DNA from: Mitsuaria chitosanitabida ATCC BAA-476 = NBRC 102408
GTDB taxonomy: Bacteria > Pseudomonadota > Gammaproteobacteria > Burkholderiales > Burkholderiaceae_C
DNA: 64,000 nt
Direction: 5' to 3'
NCBI RefSeq assembly: GCF_001598255.1
Contig: NZ_BCYP01000011.1
Location: 1-64,000, forward strand
Both the position numbers and the translations under genes were made by a program. Below are positions 1 through 8,703 of this stretch, in pieces (within the stretch, counting starts at the first letter, position 1; every line of letters starts with the position of its first letter). Under the pieces are notes generated by a model, which did not search any database, was not told the origin of the DNA, and worked only from the letters and a program-made list of their open reading frames with translations.

Positions 1-137
<137 letters not shown>

Positions 138-146
138 GCGCTGGCG

Positions 147-195
147 GCTCCCTCGCCCGCTTGCGGGAGAGGGTTGGGGTGAGGGTCTTCGGGCT
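147..195. repeat. REP-like palindromic repeat, copy 1
   Basis: This 49-bp element begins GCTCCCTCGCCCGC and contains a hairpin: arms 150-160 and 163-173 form an 11-bp stem with one mismatch and a TT turn. A G-rich tail with GGGTGAGGGTCTTCGGGCT follows. An almost identical copy (48 of 49 bases by inspection) lies at 35956-36004. Hairpins of this kind with a GGGTGAGGG tail are common intergenic repeats in high-G+C proteobacteria. Confidence 0.85.
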
Positions 196-252
196 CTCCC
201 GCGCCCCTCTCCCGGGAAGGCGTGATAGCCGATTTACGCCTATCCATCGACG

Positions 253-290
253 TTCTGCTTCGTTCGGTGAATGACCGACGCTTCGCAGAA
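253..290. repeat. Imperfect inverted repeat upstream of ssuE
   Basis: Arms TTCTGC (253-258) and GCAGAA (285-290) enclose a second partial dyad, CGGT facing ACCG, so that about 38 bp can fold into one long hairpin. It ends 30 bp before the ssuE start codon. It could be an operator, a leader structure or a degenerate REP; the sequence does not decide. Confidence 0.5.
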
Positions 291-320
291 TGACCCGGTC
301 ACTCCTCATCCCCGACCGCC

Positions 321-881
321 ATGTCCGTCCTGCTCATCGCCGCCAGCCCCAGTCTCCACTCGCGCTCCGGCGCGCTGCTGGGCGCCGCGGCCGAACGTCT
401 CCACCACCACGGCCTTCCCACCCGCACCTTGAAGCTGCGCGATCTTCCCGCGCAGCCGCTGCTTCATGCGGATTTCGAGGATGCGACCCTGCGCGACGCG
501 CTCCGCACCGTCGCCGAGGCCCGCACCGTCGTCATCGCGACGCCGATCTACAAGGCGGCCTACAGCGGTCTGCTGAAGATCTTCCTGGACCTGCTGCCGC
601 AGGACGGCCTGGCCGGCAAGTCGGTCTGGACGCTCGCCACCGGTGGCAGCCTGGCCCATCTGCTCGCGCTCGACTACGGCCTGCTGCCGGTCCTGTCCGC
701 GCTGGGGGCCCGCGCCCACATCGACGGGGTCTACGCCGCCGATGCCCACATCGTGAAGCAGCCGACCGGGGAGTACCAGGTCGCCGACGAGATCCAGCGC
801 CGCCTGTCCGTGGGTGCCGCGCAAGTCCTCGACCGCACGCCGCGCCCAGCGCCGGTCACACCGCCCGCACTCGTCCTCTGA
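321..881 (+). CDS. ssuE: NADPH-dependent FMN reductase SsuE
   Basis: This is the flavin reductase that supplies FMNH2 to the alkanesulfonate monooxygenase SsuD in the cytoplasm. The 186 residues match the family length (about 190). The flavodoxin-like fold shows an N-terminal MSVLLIAASPS strand-loop with HSRSG, where the FMN phosphate binds, and the family stretch TPIYKAAYSGLLK near residue 74. The gene heads the order ssuE-ssuA-ssuD-ssuC-ssuB, the standard sulfonate-sulfur operon. The ATG at 321 gives the normal N-terminus. The operon is presumably induced under sulfate limitation through CysB/Cbl-type regulators, but no binding site could be assigned. Confidence 0.95.
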   Translation: MSVLLIAASPSLHSRSGALLGAAAERLHHHGLPTRTLKLRDLPAQPLLHADFEDATLRDALRTVAEARTVVIATPIYKAAYSGLLKIFLDLLPQDGLAGKSVWTLATGGSLAHLLALDYGLLPVLSALGARAHIDGVYAADAHIVKQPTGEYQVADEIQRRLSVGAAQVLDRTPRPAPVTPPALVL

Positions 882-1043
882 ATCCCCCGGCCGTGGCCGC
901 GTGCCGCCGCCATCGTTGCCACCAGACCGGCAGACCGGCAGACCGAGAAGCGGGCGAGCCGCCAGACCCTCGAACCGCCAGGCCACTTGACCGCCGCGGT
1001 CTCCACGCCCTCATCGACCACCGTCCTCCACGAGTACCCGCCC

Positions 1044-2015
1044 ATGAGCATCGATCTTCATCGCCGTCACGCCCTGGCCCTTGCCGCGGCTGCCTCGACC
1101 CTCGGCCTGACGGGGATCGCCCGCGCGCAGGCCAATCCCGCGGAGCTCCGCATCGGCTTCCAGAAGTACGGCACGCTGACCGTGCTGAAGGCCAAGGGTG
1201 ATCTCGAGAAGCGCCTGGCCCCGCTGGGCGTCACGGTGAAATGGACCGAGTTCCCCGCCGGCCCGCAATTGCTGGAGGGACTGAACGTCGGCTCCATCGA
1301 CTTCGGTACCGTCGGCGAGGCCCCGCCGATCTTCGCGCAGGCCGCCGGCGCGGACCTCGTCTACCTGGCCAACCAGCCGCCCGCGCCGACGGCCGAGGCC
1401 CTGGTCGTCCCCAAGGACTCGCCCATCCGCGGCCTGGCCGATCTGCGCGGCAGGAAGGTCGCGTTGAACAAGGGCTCCAACGTCCATTACCTGCTGGTCA
1501 AGCTGCTGGAGAAGCAGGGCCTCAAGTACACCGACATCCAGGTCGTCTACCTGCCGCCGGCCGACGCGCGCGCGGCCTTCGAGCGCAAGGCGGTCGATGC
1601 CTGGGTGATCTGGGATCCCTTCCTCGCCGCGGCCGAACGTCAGCTCGGCGCGCGCGTGATCGCCGATGGCACCGGCGTGGTGTCCAACCTGCAGTTCTAT
1701 CTGGCCGCGCGCGGCTACGCGGACAAGCATCCGCAGGTCGTGCAGGCCGTCATCGAGGAACTGGGCAAGCTGGACCGCTGGGCCGCGTCGAACGGTCGCG
1801 CCGTGGCGGAGCTGCTCGCGCCGCAGATCGGCCTGGACCTCGCGACGACCGAACTCGCCGCGAACCGCTTCTCCTACGGCATCCAGCCGATCACCTCGGC
1901 CGTCGCCGCCGAGCAGCAGAAGATCGCCGACGCCTTCCACGCGCTCAAGCTCATTCCCAAACCCATCCGCATCGCCGACGCGCTGCCCGCCTCGCTGCGC
2001 ACGGCGACCCGGTGA
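1044..2015 (+). CDS. ssuA: Aliphatic sulfonate ABC transporter periplasmic binding protein SsuA
   Basis: This protein captures sulfonates in the periplasm and delivers them to the SsuBC transporter. It has 323 residues. The chosen ATG gives MSIDLHRRHALALAAAASTL, a Tat/Sec-like signal peptide with cleavage expected after ARA-QA. An in-frame start 57 bases upstream would add 19 residues before the signal and is less likely. The mature part carries SsuA family segments such as RIGFQKYGTL, FPAGPQLLEGLNVGSIDFGTVGE and DAWVIWDPFLAAAE. The 162-bp gap after ssuE shows no other gene. Confidence 0.95.
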   Translation: MSIDLHRRHALALAAAASTLGLTGIARAQANPAELRIGFQKYGTLTVLKAKGDLEKRLAPLGVTVKWTEFPAGPQLLEGLNVGSIDFGTVGEAPPIFAQAAGADLVYLANQPPAPTAEALVVPKDSPIRGLADLRGRKVALNKGSNVHYLLVKLLEKQGLKYTDIQVVYLPPADARAAFERKAVDAWVIWDPFLAAAERQLGARVIADGTGVVSNLQFYLAARGYADKHPQVVQAVIEELGKLDRWAASNGRAVAELLAPQIGLDLATTELAANRFSYGIQPITSAVAAEQQKIADAFHALKLIPKPIRIADALPASLRTATR

Positions 2016-2081
2016 TCGCGTGATCCACCGCGTTCACGCCTTCGACGTCCGTTCCATCGACCACCCCCTCCAGGTCCTGCC

Positions 2082-3263
2082 ATGAAGATCCTCTGGTTCA
2101 TCCCCACGCACGGCGACTCGCGCTACCTCGGCACCTCCAAGGGCGCGCGGGTGGCCGACTTCGACTACTACCGGCAGGTCGCGATCGCGGCCGACAGCCT
2201 CGGCTACGAGGGCGTGCTGCTGCCCACCGGCCGCAGCTGCGAGGACAGCTGGATCGTGGCGGCCAGCCTCATCGAGGCCACGCGTCGCCTGAAGTTCCTG
2301 GTCGCGCTGCGGCCGGGGCTGGTGCAGCCGGTGCAATCGGCCCGCATGGCGGCGACGCTGGACCGGCTCTCCGGCGGCCGGCTGCTGGTGAACCTGGTCA
2401 CCGGCGGGGACCCCGAGGAGCTGGCCGGGGACGGCCTGTTCCTGCCGCACGAGGAGCGCTACGCGCTGTCCACCGAGTTCCTCACCGTGTGGCGCGACGT
2501 GCTGCGCGCCAGCCATGACGGCGAGTCCGTCGACTTCGACGGCGAGCAGCTGCGGGTCAAGGGCGGCAAGCTGCTGTATCCCCCGATCAACCGCCCGTAT
2601 CCGCCGGTGTTCTTCGGCGGCTCGTCGGGCCCCGCGATCGACCTCGCGGCCGAGCAGGTCGACACCTACCTCACCTGGGGCGAGCCGCCGGCGGCCGTCG
2701 CCCAGAAGCTCGACGAGGTGCGGCAGCGCGCCGCGGAGAAGGGCCGCACGCTCGAGTACGGCATCCGTCTGCACGTCATCGTCCGCGAGACGGAGGAGGC
2801 GGCCTGGGCCGCCGCCGGCGACCTGGTCAAGCACCTGGACGAGGATGTCATCGCCGCGGCGCAGGCCAAGTTCGCCTCGATGGATTCGGTCGGGCAGCGG
2901 CGCATGGCCGAGCTCCACCGCGGGTGCTTCGACCGCGACGACATCCGCGCCGGTCTCGAGATCGCGCCCAACCTGTGGGCCGGCGTGGGCCTGGTGCGCG
3001 GCGGCGCGGGCACGGCGCTGGTGGGCAATCCCCAGCAGGTGGCCGACCGCATCCAGGAGTACGCGGCGCTGGGTTTGAACTACTTCGTGCTGAGCGGCTA
3101 TCCGCATCTGGAGGAGGCCTATCGCTTCGCCGAGCTGGTGTTCCCGCTGCTGCCCCTGGACGTGCGCGAGAAGCTGGCCGCGCCCAAGCTGACGGGGCCC
3201 TTCGGCGAGATCGTCGCCAACAACTACGTCCCCGGCGCGCCCAAGCTGGCCGCGGCGAGCTGA
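2082..3263 (+). CDS. ssuD: FMNH2-dependent alkanesulfonate monooxygenase SsuD
   Basis: SsuD cleaves C1-C10 alkanesulfonates to an aldehyde and sulfite using FMNH2 from SsuE and O2. The 393-residue protein is a bacterial luciferase-like TIM barrel, slightly longer than the roughly 380 usual for the family. The signature [17 protein letters not shown] opens the protein, and [11 protein letters not shown] contains the conserved active-site Cys (residue 53). [13 protein letters not shown] and [13 protein letters not shown] are further family motifs. It lies between ssuA and ssuC, with one base separating its stop from the ssuC ATG, so co-translation is likely. Confidence 0.97.
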   Translation: MKILWFIPTHGDSRYLGTSKGARVADFDYYRQVAIAADSLGYEGVLLPTGRSCEDSWIVAASLIEATRRLKFLVALRPGLVQPVQSARMAATLDRLSGGRLLVNLVTGGDPEELAGDGLFLPHEERYALSTEFLTVWRDVLRASHDGESVDFDGEQLRVKGGKLLYPPINRPYPPVFFGGSSGPAIDLAAEQVDTYLTWGEPPAAVAQKLDEVRQRAAEKGRTLEYGIRLHVIVRETEEAAWAAAGDLVKHLDEDVIAAAQAKFASMDSVGQRRMAELHRGCFDRDDIRAGLEIAPNLWAGVGLVRGGAGTALVGNPQQVADRIQEYAALGLNYFVLSGYPHLEEAYRFAELVFPLLPLDVREKLAAPKLTGPFGEIVANNYVPGAPKLAAAS

Positions 3264-3264
3264 G

Positions 3265-4140
3265 ATGAACGGGCCTTCCTCGACGTCGGCGTCCGCGCGA
3301 TCGGTACCGGCGGCATCGACATCGACATCGGCGTCACCGTCGACCGCCTCCGCCGCTGGTGCGGCGGGGCGAAGCCGGGGCTTGCCCCTGGCGCCGCTCG
3401 CGCCCTGGCTGGTGCCGCTGGCGGTGCTGGCGCTGTGGCAGCTCAGCGCGCAGGCGGGCTGGTTGTCGACGCGGGTGCTGCCCGCGCCCTCGGCGGTGGC
3501 GCGCGCGGCCTGGGACCTGGCGGTCTCGGGCGAGCTCTGGCGGCATATGGTCGTCAGCACGGGCCGCGCCTTCATCGGCTTCGCGATCGGTGGCGGCGCG
3601 GGGCTGCTGCTGGGCCTGTTGACCGGCTCGCAGCGCTGGGCCGAGACGGCGCTGGACACGACGCTGCAGATGCTGCGCAACATCCCGCCGCTGGCGCTGA
3701 TCCCGCTGGTGATCCTGTGGTTCGGGATCGACGAGACAGCCAAGCTGTTCCTGGTCGCGCTGGGCGTGTTCTTCCCGGTCTACCTGAACACCTTCCACGG
3801 CATCCGCGGCGTGGACCGCGACCTGATCGAGATGGCGCGCTCCTATGGCCTGAGCGGCTGGGCGTTGTACCGGCGGGTGATCCTGCCGGGGGCGATGGCG
3901 TCCATCCTGGTGGGGCTGCGCTTCTCGCTGGGCCTGATGTGGGTGCTGCTGATCGTGGCCGAGACCATCTCGGCGCAGAGCGGCATCGGCTACATGACGA
4001 TGAACGCGCGCGAGTTCCTGCAGACGGACGTGGTGCTGGTGGGCATCCTGATCTACGCGCTGCTGGGCAAGCTGGCCGACGTCGCGGCACAGGCGCTGGA
4101 GCGCGCCTGGCTGCGCTGGCATCCGGGGTACTCATCATGA
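3265..4140 (+). CDS. ssuC: Aliphatic sulfonate ABC transporter permease SsuC
   Basis: SsuC is the inner-membrane permease for sulfonate import. It has 291 residues with about six membrane segments. The EAA-type loop that contacts the ATPase is seen as [23 protein letters not shown]. The first 35 or so residues form a Ser/Ala/Thr low-complexity extension absent from the usual protein of about 260 residues. A later internal start is possible, but the ATG at 3265 abuts the ssuD stop. The stop codon overlaps the start of ssuB in an ATGA junction. Confidence 0.93.
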   Translation: MNGPSSTSASARSVPAASTSTSASPSTASAAGAAGRSRGLPLAPLAPWLVPLAVLALWQLSAQAGWLSTRVLPAPSAVARAAWDLAVSGELWRHMVVSTGRAFIGFAIGGGAGLLLGLLTGSQRWAETALDTTLQMLRNIPPLALIPLVILWFGIDETAKLFLVALGVFFPVYLNTFHGIRGVDRDLIEMARSYGLSGWALYRRVILPGAMASILVGLRFSLGLMWVLLIVAETISAQSGIGYMTMNAREFLQTDVVLVGILIYALLGKLADVAAQALERAWLRWHPGYSS

Positions 4141-5123
4141 TCAGCGTGACCGAGATCGACGTCCTGCACGACTGGCAGGATTCCCAACCCGCGGCGCTGC
4201 CCGAGCCGGATCGGGCGGTCGCGCCGGCGAGGCGAGGGAGCCATCGCGAGGCCGACGCGGAGACCCTCGACGCATCGCCCGCCGACGCGCCGCCCGCCGG
4301 CGCTCCTGCCGTGACCACCGCGCGGTCCTCCCTGTCGCCACGCGGCGGCCAAGGCGTGTCGCTCGAAGGTCTGGGCAAGTCCTTCGGCGAGCGCCAGGTC
4401 TTGCGCGACCTGGACCTGCGGGTCGGTGCGGGCGAGTTCGTCGCGGTGATCGGCCGCAGCGGCTGCGGCAAGAGCACCTTGTTGCGGTTGCTGGCCGGAC
4501 TCGACGCGCCGAGCGCCGGAACGCTGGAGGCCGGCGAGACGTCGGACACGCGCTTCATGTTCCAGGACGCGCGCCTGCTGCCCTGGGCGCGGGTGGTCGA
4601 CAACGTCGCCCTCGGCCTGGCGGGCGAGGACGCGCGGGACCGGGCGCTGGAGGCGCTGGCGCAGGTCGGCCTCGCCGATCGCGCGAACGAGTGGCCCGCC
4701 CGCCTGTCCGGCGGCCAGCGTCAACGCGTCGCCCTGGCGCGGGCGCTCGTGCATGCGCCAAAGCTGCTGCTGCTCGACGAGCCGCTGGGCGCGCTGGACG
4801 CGCTCACCCGCATCGACATGCAGCGTCTGATCGAGCGCGTCTGGACGCGCCACGGTTTCACCGCGCTGCTGGTCACGCACGACGTGGCCGAGGCGGTGGC
4901 GCTGGCGGACCGGGTGCTGTTGATCGAGGAGGGGGGTCTTGCGCTGGACCTGCGCATCGACCTCCCGCGCCCACGCCGCCGCGATGCGGTGTTCGCGGCG
5001 CTGGAGCAGCACCTGCTCGATCGGGTGCTGAGCACGCCTGATCGCGACGAGCGCGCGCCGCCCTTCGAGCGGGATCGGCTGCCGGTCGCCGTGCCGGCGC
5101 CGCGGCTGCGGTGGGCGGTCTGA
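4137..5123 (+). CDS. ssuB: Aliphatic sulfonate ABC transporter ATPase SsuB
   Basis: SsuB is the ATP-hydrolysing subunit of the sulfonate importer. The start ATG overlaps the ssuC stop (ATGA), giving 328 residues. Walker A is GRSGCGKST, the signature [15 protein letters not shown], Walker B LLLLDEP and the H-loop VTHDVAEA. The first 75 or so residues are an Ala/Pro/Asp-rich extension without a recognisable domain, so the protein is longer than the usual 255-270. The ABC core starts around [17 protein letters not shown]. It is the last gene of the ssu operon and converges with ybhN. Confidence 0.93.
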   Translation: MISVTEIDVLHDWQDSQPAALPEPDRAVAPARRGSHREADAETLDASPADAPPAGAPAVTTARSSLSPRGGQGVSLEGLGKSFGERQVLRDLDLRVGAGEFVAVIGRSGCGKSTLLRLLAGLDAPSAGTLEAGETSDTRFMFQDARLLPWARVVDNVALGLAGEDARDRALEALAQVGLADRANEWPARLSGGQRQRVALARALVHAPKLLLLDEPLGALDALTRIDMQRLIERVWTRHGFTALLVTHDVAEAVALADRVLLIEEGGLALDLRIDLPRPRRRDAVFAALEQHLLDRVLSTPDRDERAPPFERDRLPVAVPAPRLRWAV

Positions 5124-5189
5124 CGGAGGCCGCCGGCGGACTGTCGGGTGGGCCCCGGTGGTGTCCGACCATACCCATGCGGCGTCGCT

Positions 5190-6143
5190 TCACCGTCGCC
5201 CCCGCGCCTCCAGCACGAAGTACGCCGTCGCGGCGATGAGCAGCGGTCCGAGGTAGTACAGCGCCCGGTATGCGATCAAGCCGGCCAGCACCTGGCCATG
5301 GCCGAGCGTCGGTCCGAGCAAGGCGATGAACACGCCTTCCAGCACGCCCAGCCCGGCCGGCACATGGGTGACCGCGCCGGCCACCGCCGCGGCCAGCAGC
5401 ACGGCCAGCACTTGCGGGTAGGGCACGCCCTGGCGCAGCAGCACCCACACGATCGCGCCCATCACCATCCAGTTGGCGGCCGAGATCGCGATCTGCATCA
5501 GCGCGATGCGTGGCCCCGGCACGACGATGTCATGGCCGCGGACGCTGAATCCGCGTCCCTGCGCGAAGGCGCAGACGGCCACGTAGCCGACCACGACCAG
5601 CCACATCAGCGCACCCAGCCCACGCAGCGCCGCGGTGCCCACCGGCCACGTGGGTGGCGGCGCGAGCCACCCCGCCATCAGCAAGCCGCCGGCGAGCGCG
5701 CCATAGCCCAGCCAGTTGCTCGCCAGGCTCAGGCCCAGCACCTGCGTGGGGATCGGCTGCGCCAGGCCTTCGCGCGCGTACAGCCGCAGCCGCATCGCGA
5801 TCGCGCCCACCAGCGAGCCGAGGTTCAGGTTGAACGCGTAGCTGATGAAGGTGATCAGCATCACCCGACGCGCGGGCACCGCATGCCGGGTCCAGTGTTT
5901 GCCGATCAGGTCGTAGCCGCTGTAGACCAGATGGCTCAGCGCGCAGAGCGCCGCGGCGGTGGCGAGGACGCCGGCCGGGAGCTGGCGCAGCGCATCGCCC
6001 ACCTGGTCCCAGGCGACATGGCTCGCCGCCCAGGCCAGCAGCGCGACGATCGCGATCCCGAAGATCGCGCCCAGCCATCGACCCGGGCGACGCGCCGGCG
6101 GGTCGCGGCGCGGGTGGTCGGCCGCGGAACCGTCCGCCCTCAC
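5190..6143 (-). CDS. ybhN: YbhN/UPF0104 family membrane protein (LPG synthase-like transmembrane domain)
   Basis: This is an inner-membrane protein of 317 residues with about eight hydrophobic segments. It belongs to the YbhN/UPF0104 family, which shares its membrane domain with the flippase part of lysylphosphatidylglycerol synthases. Conserved stretches include ISYAFNLNLGSLVGA, SNWLGYG and THVPAGLGVLEGVF. The exact substrate is unknown. The start is GTG at 6141-6143, whose last two bases form part of the TGA stop of clsB (GTGA junction), so translation is coupled. The order ybhP-clsB-ybhN is the same as in Escherichia coli. Confidence 0.9.
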   Translation of the reverse strand: MRADGSAADHPRRDPPARRPGRWLGAIFGIAIVALLAWAASHVAWDQVGDALRQLPAGVLATAAALCALSHLVYSGYDLIGKHWTRHAVPARRVMLITFISYAFNLNLGSLVGAIAMRLRLYAREGLAQPIPTQVLGLSLASNWLGYGALAGGLLMAGWLAPPPTWPVGTAALRGLGALMWLVVVGYVAVCAFAQGRGFSVRGHDIVVPGPRIALMQIAISAANWMVMGAIVWVLLRQGVPYPQVLAVLLAAAVAGAVTHVPAGLGVLEGVFIALLGPTLGHGQVLAGLIAYRALYYLGPLLIAATAYFVLEARGRR

Positions 6144-7426
6144 TCGAGCGCTTCCTCGCCCAGCCGCCGCATGCCGTGCCATTGCCAGGCCTGCGCCGGT
6201 CCCGTCGACGGCGCGGGCACCACGACGGGCGTCTCGGCCGCCGGCTGCACGCGCTGGGGCTGCACCGGCAGACGGGCCAGCCAGCGCGGGAAATGTCGCA
6301 ACACGTGGAAGACCAGCGCCCCGACGCCGAAGCGCCACCACCAGCGCCTGACCGCCGTGTCCTCGACCCGCAGGCGCCGGCAGCTGTCGCGCATCAGCGG
6401 CTGCAGCTTGTCCCGCAGCGCCCGGTTGAAGCCGCGGTCCTCGATGATCAGGTTGGCCTCCAGGTTCAGCGAGAGGCTCAGCGGATCCAGGTTGCTCGAG
6501 CCCACCGTCGCCCACGCGTCGTCGACCAGCGCGACCTTGCCGTGCATCGGACGCTCGCAGTACTCGTGGATGTGCACGCCCGCGCGCATCAGCTGGCCGT
6601 AGACCATGCGCGCCGCCCATCGCGCCCAGGGGATGTCGGGCTGGCCTTGCAGCACCAGGTGCACCGCGACGCCGCGACGCGCCGCGCGCTGCAGGCTGCG
6701 CAGCAGCAGGAAGCCGGGAAAGAAATAGGCGTTGGCGATGATGACCTCGCGCTGGGCGGCATGGAGCGCCAGACGATACATGCGCTCGATGTCGTCGCGG
6801 TGCCGATGGTTGTCCCGGGTGACGACCACGGCCCTCGCCGGACCCGCCGCGGGCGGCGGGGAGGCGGGCGCGGTGGGCGTGGCGCCGCGAGGCGGCCACC
6901 AGCGGCGCGGCTCGTCCCCCGGCTCGAGCAGAGTCCTCGCCGTGTGCCGCAGCTGCGCGACCACGGGGCCGCGCACGCGCACCGCGTAGTCCTGTTTCGA
7001 TTCGGGACCGTAGTCCATCAGGTGGTCGGCCGAGAAGTTGATGCCGCCGATGAAGCCGATGCGGCCGTCGATCACCGCGATCTTTCGGTGCAGGCGGCGG
7101 AAGGGCCGCAGCCGGCGCGACAGGCGCGGCGGCGGATCGAAGACGTGGAGCCGGACGCCGGCCTCGGTGAGCCCGCGCACGAAAGTCTCCGACAGCGCCG
7201 GCGAGCCGAAGCCGTCGACGGTCACGTCCACGCGCACACCCCGCCGGGCCGCGTCGACGAGCACCTCGCGCAAGGCGAGCCCGACCTTGTCCTCGAACAG
7301 GATGAAGGTCTCGATCAGCACCTCGTGGCGCGCGGACTCGATCGCGGAGAAGAGGGCGGGAAAGAAGGACTCCCCGTTCTCCAGCAGGTCGATGCGGTTG
7401 CCCGCGGTCCATTGCGGGCGCTTCAC
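6140..7426 (-). CDS. clsB: Cardiolipin synthase B (phospholipase D superfamily)
   Basis: ClsB makes cardiolipin at the inner membrane by phosphatidyl transfer. Two HKD motifs are intact: HRKIAVIDGRIGFIGGIN in the first half and HGKVALVDDAWATVGSSN in the second. The chosen GTG at 7424-7426 overlaps the ybhP stop as GTGA and gives 428 residues, close to the 413 of E. coli ClsB (YbhO). A longer reading frame upstream of this GTG lies inside ybhP and is not family-like. A Pro/Ala-rich loop near residues 190-210 and a basic C-terminal tail are variable regions. Confidence 0.93.
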   Translation of the reverse strand: MKRPQWTAGNRIDLLENGESFFPALFSAIESARHEVLIETFILFEDKVGLALREVLVDAARRGVRVDVTVDGFGSPALSETFVRGLTEAGVRLHVFDPPPRLSRRLRPFRRLHRKIAVIDGRIGFIGGINFSADHLMDYGPESKQDYAVRVRGPVVAQLRHTARTLLEPGDEPRRWWPPRGATPTAPASPPPAAGPARAVVVTRDNHRHRDDIERMYRLALHAAQREVIIANAYFFPGFLLLRSLQRAARRGVAVHLVLQGQPDIPWARWAARMVYGQLMRAGVHIHEYCERPMHGKVALVDDAWATVGSSNLDPLSLSLNLEANLIIEDRGFNRALRDKLQPLMRDSCRRLRVEDTAVRRWWWRFGVGALVFHVLRHFPRWLARLPVQPQRVQPAAETPVVVPAPSTGPAQAWQWHGMRRLGEEALE

Positions 7427-8160
7427 AGCCGGATCTCCGCGGCGAGCGGCGCATGGTCGGACAGGTGCGACCACGGACGTCGCGGCAGCACGATGGGCTG
7501 GCGCACCGAGGCGCCGCGCACGTAGATGCGGTCCAGCGCGAGCAAGGGCCAGCGCGCCGGGAAGGTCCGCGCCGCCGCGCCGCGCGCGTGGACGAAGACC
7601 TCCTCCAGACCCGCGCAGCGGCTCAGCAGGCGGTGCGCGCGCTGGCGCCAGTCGTTGAAATCGCCCGCGACCACCACGGGCGCGTCGGCGGGCAGGCTGT
7701 CGATCAGCTGGCACAGGCGCTCGACCTGACGTTGGCGATGCGACTCGCGCAGGCCCAGGTGCACGCAGATGGCGTGCAGCTCGCGGCCCTCGGCCAGGCG
7801 CAGCACGCTGTGCAGCAGGCCGCGTCGCTCGGGACCCTCGATGGAGACGTCGTGGTTGCGGTGATGGGTGATCGCGAACTTGGACAGCAGCGCGTTGCCG
7901 TGATGACCCTGCGGATAGACCGCGTTGCGCCCATAGGCGAAGTCGGACCAGAGGCTGTCCGCGAGGAATTCGTAGTGGGGGGCCAGCGGCCAGGCGGGGA
8001 TGCGGGCCGCGTGCAGCTCATGCTCGCCGAGGACTTCCTGCAGGAAGACCACGTCGGCGGACACGGCCCGGACGGCTTCGCGCAGCTCGTGCAGGATGAA
8101 GCGCCGGTTGAAGAAGCCGAAACCCTTGTGGAGGTTGACGGTGAGGACGGTCAGTTGCAT
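7423..8160 (-). CDS. ybhP: Endonuclease/exonuclease/phosphatase family protein YbhP
   Basis: This 245-residue protein has the metal-dependent EEP fold: TVNLHKGFG, FLQEV with the metal-binding Glu, VVAGDFNDW, and the C-terminal SDHAPLAAEI with the catalytic Asp-His. E. coli YbhP is its counterpart, also first in ybhP-clsB-ybhN. The substrate is not established; the genetic link suggests a phosphodiester or phospholipid head group. The ATG at 8158-8160 (MQLTVLTVNLHKG) is preferred over one six codons upstream because the fold begins there and an AGGT-type ribosome site precedes it. Confidence 0.88.
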   Translation of the reverse strand: MQLTVLTVNLHKGFGFFNRRFILHELREAVRAVSADVVFLQEVLGEHELHAARIPAWPLAPHYEFLADSLWSDFAYGRNAVYPQGHHGNALLSKFAITHHRNHDVSIEGPERRGLLHSVLRLAEGRELHAICVHLGLRESHRQRQVERLCQLIDSLPADAPVVVAGDFNDWRQRAHRLLSRCAGLEEVFVHARGAAARTFPARWPLLALDRIYVRGASVRQPIVLPRRPWSHLSDHAPLAAEIRL

Positions 8161-8274
8161 GACCTGCCGTCGCGGCAAGCCCTGTGCCCGCGCCCCGATC
8201 GATAGCCACGCGCTATGCGCCGCGGCGCCGATCGGACCGGGCCGACCCGGAGGATCAGGCGGTCAGCGACCGCC

Positions 8275-8370
8275 TCATTCCTCGGGCGTCAGCATCATGG
8301 GTCCGACGCAGAGGACCCCGAAGGTGAGGGCGAAGGCGCCCACCAGAATCGCGCCAATCACTTCAAGCAT
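8275..8370 (-). CDS. 31-residue single-span membrane protein downstream of cydX
   Basis: A small gene encodes MLEVIGAILVGAFALTFGVL followed by CVGPMMLTPEE, i.e. one hydrophobic helix with an acidic C-terminus. AGGAG stands six bases before the ATG, a strong ribosome site. It is the last gene of the cyd cluster, 132 bp after cydX and on the same strand. It may be an additional small subunit or assembly factor of the bd oxidase, but this is inference from position only. No family could be named. Confidence 0.6.
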   Translation of the reverse strand: MLEVIGAILVGAFALTFGVLCVGPMMLTPEE

Positions 8371-8502
8371 GGGAAGCTCCTGAGAGGCCATGGAGCGACC
8401 CATGCTAGACCCGCATTCCCCGGCCCGCAATCGCGGGCAGCGGTGTCCCACCGCCGATTCAGGGGATTCAGCGGGCACCGGCGTGCGATGCCGCACGGAT
8501 GC

Positions 8503-8631
8503 TCAATCGCGGCCGCCCTGACGCACGCGCTTCTTCTGCGCCTCGTCATCCATCAGCTCGAACCACATCGCGTTCAGCACCGCGAATCCCGCCGCCAGCG
8601 GCAGGCCCAGCAACCAGGCGAAGTACCACAT
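8503..8631 (-). CDS. cydX: Cytochrome bd oxidase small subunit CydX
   Basis: CydX is the 42-residue third subunit that stabilises cytochrome bd. The sequence begins MWYFAWLLGLPLAAGFAVLN and continues AMWFEL, the family hallmark (MWYFAW...LxxxxAxxNAxW.E), then ends in a charged tail (DDEAQKKRVRQGGRD). AAAGGAAG lies upstream of the ATG. It follows cydB by 72 bp on the same strand. Confidence 0.93.
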   Translation of the reverse strand: MWYFAWLLGLPLAAGFAVLNAMWFELMDDEAQKKRVRQGGRD

Positions 8632-8703
8632 GAGCTCTTCCTTTCAAGTCGTTGACGCGGAACGGGATTCCCGCTCCACGTCGAGGTTGGTGGAGCGATC
8701 GCG

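Noticed and set aside
2034-3743. 569-codon minus-strand frame opposite ssuD/ssuC
   Set aside because: It is antisense to ssuD and ssuC, whose family motifs are complete.
5124-5189. Possible terminator between the convergent ssuB and ybhN genes
   Set aside because: Only partial G+C-rich complementarity is seen and there is no T-run on either strand.
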